Assembly (NCBI GenBank): GCA_000711775.1
Contig: ARYC01017923.1
Span: 1 to 64,000, forward strand
DNA from: Oxytricha trifallax
Lineage: Eukaryota > Ciliophora > Spirotrichea > Sporadotrichida > Oxytrichidae
Length of the DNA stretch: 64,000 bases
Direction: 5' to 3'
A model generated the notes under the pieces. The model worked only from the letters and a program-made list of their open reading frames with translations. It made no database searches and was not told the DNA's origin. The position numbers were made by a program, and so were the translations under genes. Of the stretch, positions 57,984 through 64,000 are shown in pieces. Numbering within the stretch: the first letter of the stretch is position 1; each line of letters opens with the position of its first letter.

Positions 57984-58766
57984 ATGAGAGACGTAGGATA
58001 GGCCGTCAATAATACGCTTGTGAACTCGAGATAATTCGAAGGAAAATTCAACACGAAAAGTGATTGGTTTAACTATTTAAAATTTTCATGTAAGAATATT
58101 TTTATGTAAGCACAAGTAGTGGGTTATCATTTGCCGACTTTCAAGAAGACAAGTATGAGATTTATAAAGGACGTCCTAAGCTCGAAGAAGGAGCTTATTA
58201 GGAGCGCTGACGTAATTTATGTCAACGTCCCCTGTTTCCCTGAGCTGTCTGTATAAAATATTTACCAAAAGCTCAAAGGCGATGAAGTTCTGGAAAAATA
58301 CTTGAACACCTATGAGGATTCGCAGGACCTACCTGACCGAGACTTTTTCTTTGGCATCCTAGGAACTCTCAGAAAACGAATATCTCACTACCATCGTGAG
58401 GCAGTAGCAAGAGGCAAGGATGCTAACCAGGGATGAGGAGACAAAGCTAGAGAACATCGAGATCAATCAAGACTTGCTTAAGGACTTATCATCCTTCCCT
58501 TACTATTCAAGTAAGTTTATGTCACTGTAATAAAATTTATGTTGCTGTAAATAATAATTTATGTTGCAGAGAAGAAAGGGAGGGCGCTTGCATTGCTGAA
58601 GCAGAAAAGTCAAGGAAGAAAAAATACCCGAAAGCGAAAGAGGTATGAGATATCAAGCGAATACGACGCATTCGTAGATAGGGTCTTCCCCTATAACGAT
58701 GTGCAGGCACATAGATTCGGGAACAACATAATGAGATCTCCACCAGCAAAGAGAATGAATTAGTGA
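57984..58766 (+). pseudogene. ORF2 of element D, two introns, one extra base
   Basis: ATG at 57984, TGA at 58764-58766. Introns at 58090-58119 (30 nt) and 58511-58569 (59 nt) fall at the same places as in TBE A. The first comes just before GYHLPTFKKTSMRF (A: GLILPTMEGTKISF), the second just after SSFPYYS (A: KKHPYLS). Shared core LPDRDFFFGILGTL. One extra A in AGAAAACG near 58374 shifts the frame; without it 231 codons remain. The C-terminus is Lys/Arg-rich. Function unknown. Confidence 0.75.
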
Positions 58767-58822
58767 CATTAAAAATAATTTGTGTTTACATAAAATTTAT
58801 TTTAATTTAATTTGTGTTTACA
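58505..58822. repeat. recurrent TTTATGT-type motifs in element D non-coding parts
   Basis: Variants of TTTATGT(C/T)(A/G)CTGTAA occur three times in ORF2 intron 2 (58511-58569), also near 56755-56785 and 57733-57765. A related TTTATGTTTACATAA form is near 57473, 58780, 58810 and at the left end (55866). May be binding sites or remnants of end sequence. Confidence 0.45.
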
Positions 58823-58824
58823 TA

Positions 58825-59868
58825 TCATAACTCATCAAGTCGCTGTCTCATTTTCCAAATATGCGAGAGCTCAACTTTTTCACAGTGCTTAGTGTTAATC
58901 TCCTTAATTGAATTTGCGATCATATCAATGTGCCTTTTTTCGCTTAAATTGAAATCTATCTTCGCTAATCCTGCTTTGTACCGTTGCTTTACCCCAGCAA
59001 AAATTTGCTCGATGCAATTATACGCGGAGCTATAAGGCGAGTTGTATATTATTTCCCAATTATTCTCGGAGATAAAGTCCTTAACCTTCCTTGAGTGGTG
59101 CGCTCGGAGGTTGTCAAGGAATATGACAATACTCTCATTCATAACGATTGCCTTCAGGCCTGCGAGAGCCTCAACTATATCGTCCGTTTTTATTGAGCCC
59201 TCTCGAATTTGAAAAATCTCAAGACCCCCCTGTCCGCTTATCATCACTATTGCTGCCTAGGTTTTTAGCTTAATGCCCTCTTTGGAAAGTTTCTAATTGT
59301 CGTACTTGCGAGCCCAGCTGCGCATTTAAATCGAGTAAGGCTTAAAAATAGTCTCATCGATATAAACTATCCTACGCCCCTTCTCGTACGCTGCAATTAT
59401 TTGTGGATAATTTAACAGCTGGACTTGTACAATTTTTCTCATAGTCCACTCAGGAATGCGATATTTAGAAGCTGCTACCTTGAATTTAATTCCATGGGAA
59501 ATGAATAGTCAACGAAGCTGAGAAACCGAAATTTTTGCTTGTGGGAATTTCCTATGAAACAACACCGCTCGCATTCGTAGGCTCTCAAATGCCTGGGCCT
59601 TGAGTGTGGCTGGATGAATTAGGTACTCAATATGATGGAGCTGCAAACCCTTCCATTTTCTTTGTGTGTTGGCACTAAATTAGCCTTTCTTAATTGTCTG
59701 CAAACAAATACTTTGCACTTGACTGACCTTAACTCTCAATGCTTGATTAATCTGCTTGTATGAGTAGAATACCTATGACTCCTGATTTGGGTTGCTGACG
59801 TTAAATCTGAACTTAAGTACTGCCTCTCTCAAGAACTCTAAATGCTTCTCTTTATGTAGTGAATTCAT
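58825..59868 (-). pseudogene. DDE transposase of element D, one in-frame TGA
   Basis: ATG at 59866-59868, TGA at 58825-58827, 348 codons including one internal TGA after VSQLR. Aligns with the TBE B enzyme: AVLFHRKFPQAKISV (B: AVMFHRKFPDMRVSP), SHGIKFK, YIDETIFKPY (first Asp), IFLDNLRAHHSRK (second Asp), SAYNCIEQIFAGVKQRYK (Glu). Length close to B (341). The rest is uninterrupted, so a single substitution separates it from an open frame. Convergent with ORF2 of the same element (59 bp between stops). Confidence 0.85.
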
Positions 59869-59911
59869 TTATTTATGTAACATATATTAATTGTAAATGC
59901 TTACACAATTT

Positions 59912-61107
59912 ACTTGAATTTTACTGAATATTTAGATGCTGAGTATTTTAGGATTATATTAAGATAAATCATAATATTCAATTAACTTTGATTAAGAACT
60001 TAAAAATTTAATTAATAATGTAAATTTTACATCAAAGTAATAATTCAATATGACTGAACAAGATTCGATTGTAAATTTAACTTAGATATAAACATTTGTA
60101 ACTTTAAACGTTTAAATATATAGTAAATTGATATAAAATAAAAAGCAAAGATGAATTTAAAACTACATATTAAAATAATGAATGAATGTTCATTAATATA
60201 TTATATTATTGAAAAAAAGGTTTTTAAGAAACTTTCCCATTAAAATAAAATTTGATAATAATTTAATTAGTAAAAAGGAATTTAATTTTCTCTGGGTAAA
60301 ATTAAATATTTATTAGTTTTTAATTTAATCTTAGATAAATTAAATTTATTAATAATCATGTAGTTTAAATCCTATTGTTTAAAACTAGAGCAATTATTAT
60401 TAATAAATTTATCTTTTTATTCTGAATATCTAATATTAAATGAGGCTAAATTATATAAATTGCAACATATATTAATTCTAACTTTCATTATTTTCCCTTA
60501 AATAATAATATTATTATTAGTAATTTTAATTCAGATTAATTAATTATATTTATTAGAAGTAATAAAAATGCTAAATTAAAATATTTTGTGAGTAAAAACT
60601 TTTATCCAGAATATTTATATTATTTTTAATAATAATATCCAAGATGAATCAGATTAAAATAGGTAGATGGTATATAAATATAATTAATGAAATTAATTGA
60701 ATTACTTATCTACCAATAATTAATAAATGATATATCTAAAACATAATATAAAAATACTATTGTTTTAATATTTAATAATGTGAAATTAATGAAACGTTTG
60801 GTATAATATGAAAATTATAGTAGATATTATAATATAATTAATAAATGAAAACAAAAGAACGAGGTTATAAAAATTAAAATAGATTAATTTAACATTTCTC
60901 ATTTTAAATAAATTTGAATAATTAAGTTTTGAATTTATTTTTTAATAAAAATCGTTATAAACAAAAAATAAATAATATATTTATTATTAATTTAAATTTG
61001 AAATTTATTTGTATTTTATATTTTATCCTTTAAATTAAGACTGGCCAAATATAGTTTTTTTTATAATTTATTTGGTTTTCTTAATTTTTTATAAAAAATT
61101 ATTATAC
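59912..61107. other. A+T-rich region, no gene seen
   Basis: 1.2 kb of low-complexity sequence between elements D and C. The left part of a TBE would be expected just before 61108 but is absent. Confidence 0.45.
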
Positions 61108-62040
61108 TGAATTATGCAGCATTGGCAAAGCTACAATACAAGAATTCCTCAACTGTTAGGTATCACTGCTTGCTTGCTGTTTAGTATTTTAATTCTGGCT
61201 ATTGAAAGCATCCTGCAAGAAAGTAAAAGTTCTCTCTGGCTCATATTGACAACCTCTGAGACTCGAAAACTTTGAAGTATTGGGCACACTTTCCAATAGA
61301 CTAACGGGCTGTAATGTTTTCATCACAAATTTCCTGACATGTAAATCTCTCCTTAAACTATAGCCAACATTTATAGAAATAATGGTATTATATTTTCAAG
61401 ACTGTCAACAGAGTGATTGACATTAACAGTGCCATTGTATAGTAATCATTCAAACTATTTATATATGTTTAGATGCAGTAGACTATAGACAATAACATCA
61501 AGTTCATAGAAGCTGATGAAGTTGTATTTACTCAACACTTTTATTAATAAATTATGGTATAGGAAGTCTGATAATAAAGGAGTTTATGACTTAAAGTGAA
61601 TGTAGTCACCCATTCAATTTTAGCTGGTAAAAGTGAGGATTAAGGGTTAGAAATTATGCCATTCACCCTCGCTCTATTAAGCTAGAGTTGTATTCCTAAA
61701 AAAAGATCAGAGAAAAGTATAGCAACTAAGAGAATATCCTGTTTGTTGACAACCTCTCAGATCATAAGGAGTCAAAGAAAGTTTAATGAAGAGTTAAACA
61801 TAATACATGTATTTTACGTTCCCTATAGCCATTGTTTAATGGAATCAAATTCTACTGGAGTTAAATCAAGACCCAAAACAAGAAACTACTGATGTATTTC
61901 CTAATGCATGACTTGCCTATAGATAAATAAAGCTTGATTAAGAGTAGCTGCAAGAGAGTGAGCATAGATAAGACTCCAGTTTTTGTGAGAGAAGGAAGAA
62001 TGAATGCATATAAATAAGTTTTAGATTTAAATGAGTGAAT
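61108..62040 (+). pseudogene. TBE transposase remnant (C)
   Basis: Recognisable along the B transposase from NYAA to the C-terminus but with numerous single-base and short indels and substitutions. No frame spans more than a fraction of the gene, and the N-terminal ~40 codons are missing. Not functional. Confidence 0.85.
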
Positions 62041-62054
62041 TAGTTCATATATTA

Positions 62055-62820
62055 AATTAACCCAAAAAGGGATTTAGCTTCTTTTCTTCTTATGGTTTGC
62101 TTAGGCCCATATTTCTTATTTTAGTGCTAGCTCCTGAATATATGTTCATTTCATCTTTATAAAGTCTCTTACTCACTTCATGAATAGTCTATGACTTCTC
62201 TCTCTCTGTGAACTTTTGGACTTTTTTTAATTAGGAATATGCGAGATCCAGGTTTCCCTACAAAGTTATAAATCAAAGCTAACTAGTGAGGTAAGGATGT
62301 TTTTACACCTCTGAGAGCCATGCCTTGCTTCTTTTAATATTCAGGAGAAATAGAATAGCTCCCTTGTGAGCTTCTTCAATGATCTCTCTGACATAACTCT
62401 CTCTTAAAGTGCCAAGAACACCAAAGAAGAAACATCTTTCTGTAAGCTTGTTAGAGATTTTTTCTTTGTAAGAAGGTATACTACCAACTCTTCATCTTTC
62501 ATAGCATCTTCGTAAAGATTAGTGACGGAAATCTCTAAGTAATTTTGAATTTCTATCAACTTAATTGCATTGTTTTTAATGGCTTTCTTCTCATCACAGA
62601 TTATCGCCATTAATAATGATATTTTAGTACCATGCATGGTTGGAAGGAATAAACCAACTACACTTTAAGTTAGAAATATACAAATATCCTTGCCATGTTG
62701 TGTTAGTTATCGATAAAGATCTTCCTTGCTTCTAAATCTTGAGATCATTTCTTGAGCTTCAACCCTCTTCTTTACTGTACTAACATATTCCATCAATTTT
62801 CCTTCTCATGTTGATGAATT
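62055..62820 (-). pseudogene. TBE ORF2 remnant (C), GC-AG intron
   Basis: Matches ORF2 of A and B; the best-preserved frame is 62404-62637 (KISLLMAIICDEKKAIKNNA ...). Multiple indels. At intron 1 (about 62662-62698) the donor reads GCAAGG instead of GTAAG. Confidence 0.8.
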
Positions 62821-63317
62821 TCAAATTTTAATTTATAGAGTTCTGGATCCTATTGTTTTAAAACTTACAATTAAATATTGGCATCTGATAGGAGGTCAAC
62901 TTGGAAAAGATACGTTGAGAAAGTTGGCAGAAGCTGTAACGAAATTCAGAGACGGATCTCCATTTTTATCAATTTAGTTCCATTAAATAAGTTCTAAATT
63001 TGCTTAATTAGTTCTGGTACTAAATTCGTTTAAATTTAATTGGTATAAATTTAAGAGTACCTAGTTTTAATCTAATGAAGTTGAATGGAAAAGTTCCAAA
63101 ATGGTTCAAAACCTAATTGGTACCAGTTTTAACCTGAATTTTTTTCTAAGTTGGTAACAACATTACAAATATTAAGCATGAAATTAAAAAATTTATACCA
63201 ATAAACTAAGCATAAATATGAACTCTAACACCTCTAAATCAACCATTTTTGCTGAGGTGCCAACTCTTATACATAGTTACTTTAACTTGAGAATATTAGA
63301 ACTTTATAATAGAAATT

Positions 63318-64000
63318 TAATTTAAATTTTATCATTGCTGCTAACTTAAATAGTATAGCAATCTAAATTGTAAAAAGAATAATCCTAATTAAACTTTGGC
63401 TCAACTTAAAAGCCTGAAATAATTTATGTTGAGAGGAATTATGGTTTATAATAAGAAATTTATAAATTTAATAAAAAACTTAATATATTAAAAAGTATTC
63501 GTATAGATCGGATGCAGGTGGAAGCACAGCACTCACTTAAAATGTAAGTTACAAAAAGAATATCTTTAATTTTTATTTTTTAGTGGTCCAACCTCGTAAG
63601 ACCACAGGTGCAGCTGGACTGCTGCTTCTCAGAATGACAGAGAGAGGAGACTTAGAAGACTTTAACGATATTGATGATAAAGATGAAGAGGATAAAGAAG
63701 AAGACTAAACTATATTAGAGAGATTTCCATTTTTTAATAGTATAATAAGTTTTAGTTTTAATGTTAATACAATAATTATTAATTTAAAGTTTTCTTTTTA
63801 ATTAAATCATAAATGTAGAGCTAAGAACTCTTGATTTTGAAGCAAAGGTCTTCAAAATAGAAGTTTAAACTAAAAAGAAAGACTAATTTAAGATGTTAGG
63901 AGGTAAAAGAACAGCTACAGTTTAAAAATTAAAACATTTTAACTGCTTTAATTATTTTACAACCGAATAGAGCTTGAAGCGGTACTTCAAAGAGATACAC
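63318..64000 (+). pseudogene. TBE ORF3 remnant (C), start lost, interrupted
   Basis: The position of the A/B start codon reads ATT. The N-terminus (AANLNS...) is followed by an insertion at about 63436-63806, then resumes at VELRTLDFEAKVF-like sequence with further indels into the first zinc finger at the window edge. Confidence 0.8.
63436..63806 (+). other. intron-containing gene fragment nested in TBE C
   Basis: Foreign to TBE by comparison with A and B. Contains an exon-like piece, an intron GTAAGTTAC...TTTTTTAG (about 63543-63583), then VQPRKTTGAAG and an acidic run (FNDIDDKDEEDKEED). The exon/intron junction resembles 3195-3260 (same GTAAGTTACAAAAA donor region, then V-x-P-x-K). Likely a paralogous fragment of the gene at 3157 or a captured segment. 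Its exact ends are uncertain by a few bases. Confidence 0.5.

Larger units (their letters stand above)
55861..59911 (-). mobile_element. element D: TBE-like transposon without telomeric ends
   Basis: About 4.05 kb carrying the three TBE genes in TBE order and orientation (read on the minus strand: transposase, ORF2 in opposition, zinc-finger/kinase ORF3). Homology to TBE is clear in all three but distant. The proposed ends share AAATTGT..AA.CAT and then TGT.ACATAAA in inverted orientation (55861-55900, 59873-59911), an imperfect repeat. There are no C4A4 blocks and no clear target duplication, so the boundaries are approximate. Confidence 0.8.
61108..64000 (+). mobile_element. TBE C: 5'-truncated, decayed TBE running off the window
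   Basis: Similarity to TBE A and B starts inside the transposase gene (equivalent of 49858 in B). The inverted repeat, C4A4 end and about 220 bp are missing on the left. Order transposase, ORF2, ORF3 is kept, with many small indels in each. ORF3 is interrupted by a foreign piece at about 63436-63806. The window ends inside ORF3. Confidence 0.9.

Noticed and set aside
58537..58749. Minus-strand ORF of 70 codons
   Set aside because: Shadow of ORF2 exon 3 of element D on the plus strand.
1..64000. CRISPR arrays, tRNA or rRNA genes
   Set aside because: No regularly spaced repeats and no tRNA or rRNA signatures recognised on either strand.

Overview
The window looks like germline (micronuclear) DNA of a spirotrich ciliate close to Oxytricha/Sterkiella. 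Reasons: extreme A+T bias; reading frames that only make sense when TAA and TAG encode Gln and TGA is the stop; genes cut into short coding blocks by A+T-rich spacers, at least one bounded by a matching direct repeat (pointer); conventional GT-AG introns of about 26-60 nt; and two copies of a ~4.1 kb transposon whose 77-bp inverted ends start CAAAACCCCAAAACCCC, the hallmark of the Oxytricha telomere-bearing elements (TBEs).

The dominant content is TBE-family transposons. I count five and call them E, A, B, D and C by position. E (4513-15968) has 43-bp inverted ends with one mismatch and an ATT duplication. It carries an SF2 helicase, a TBE-type transposase, a TBE-type 'ORF2' and a C2H2/MT-A70 methyltransferase. 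A (11689-15798) is a canonical TBE sitting inside E's methyltransferase gene with an ACT duplication. B (49638-53758) is a second canonical TBE with an intact transposase. D (about 55861-59911) has the TBE three-gene layout but no C4A4 ends. C (61108 to window end) is truncated, decayed and carries a nested insertion. A 488-bp terminal-repeat insertion (6279-6766, 8-bp duplication) sits in E's helicase. Two foldback elements (7591-7971, 18665-18945) are also present.

Between them lie cellular genes in pieces. On the + strand: a trifunctional tRNA-ligase-like gene (19043-24065), a cyclic-nucleotide-binding protein (24438-26075) and Asn-rich proteins (27167-28126, 35540-38645). On the - strand: a CAMK/SNF1-like kinase (28430-31335), a type I membrane protein (31890-35215), a coiled-coil Gln-rich protein (38835-40660), a PAS-containing multipass membrane protein (41395-47345) and a small membrane protein (54440-54925). 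The left end (1-4260) holds unassigned coding blocks, a MORN-repeat block and a broken K+ channel pore. A G+C-rich, hairpin-rich island at 48115-48680 may be a structured RNA.

Many cellular blocks carry in-frame TGA codons or single-base shifts. Either the germline copies are decaying or the assembly has residual errors; sequence alone cannot tell. By contrast E's helicase, E's methyltransferase, A's ORF2 and B's transposase read through cleanly once insertions or introns are removed. Coordinates of multi-block genes are outer limits, not exon maps.
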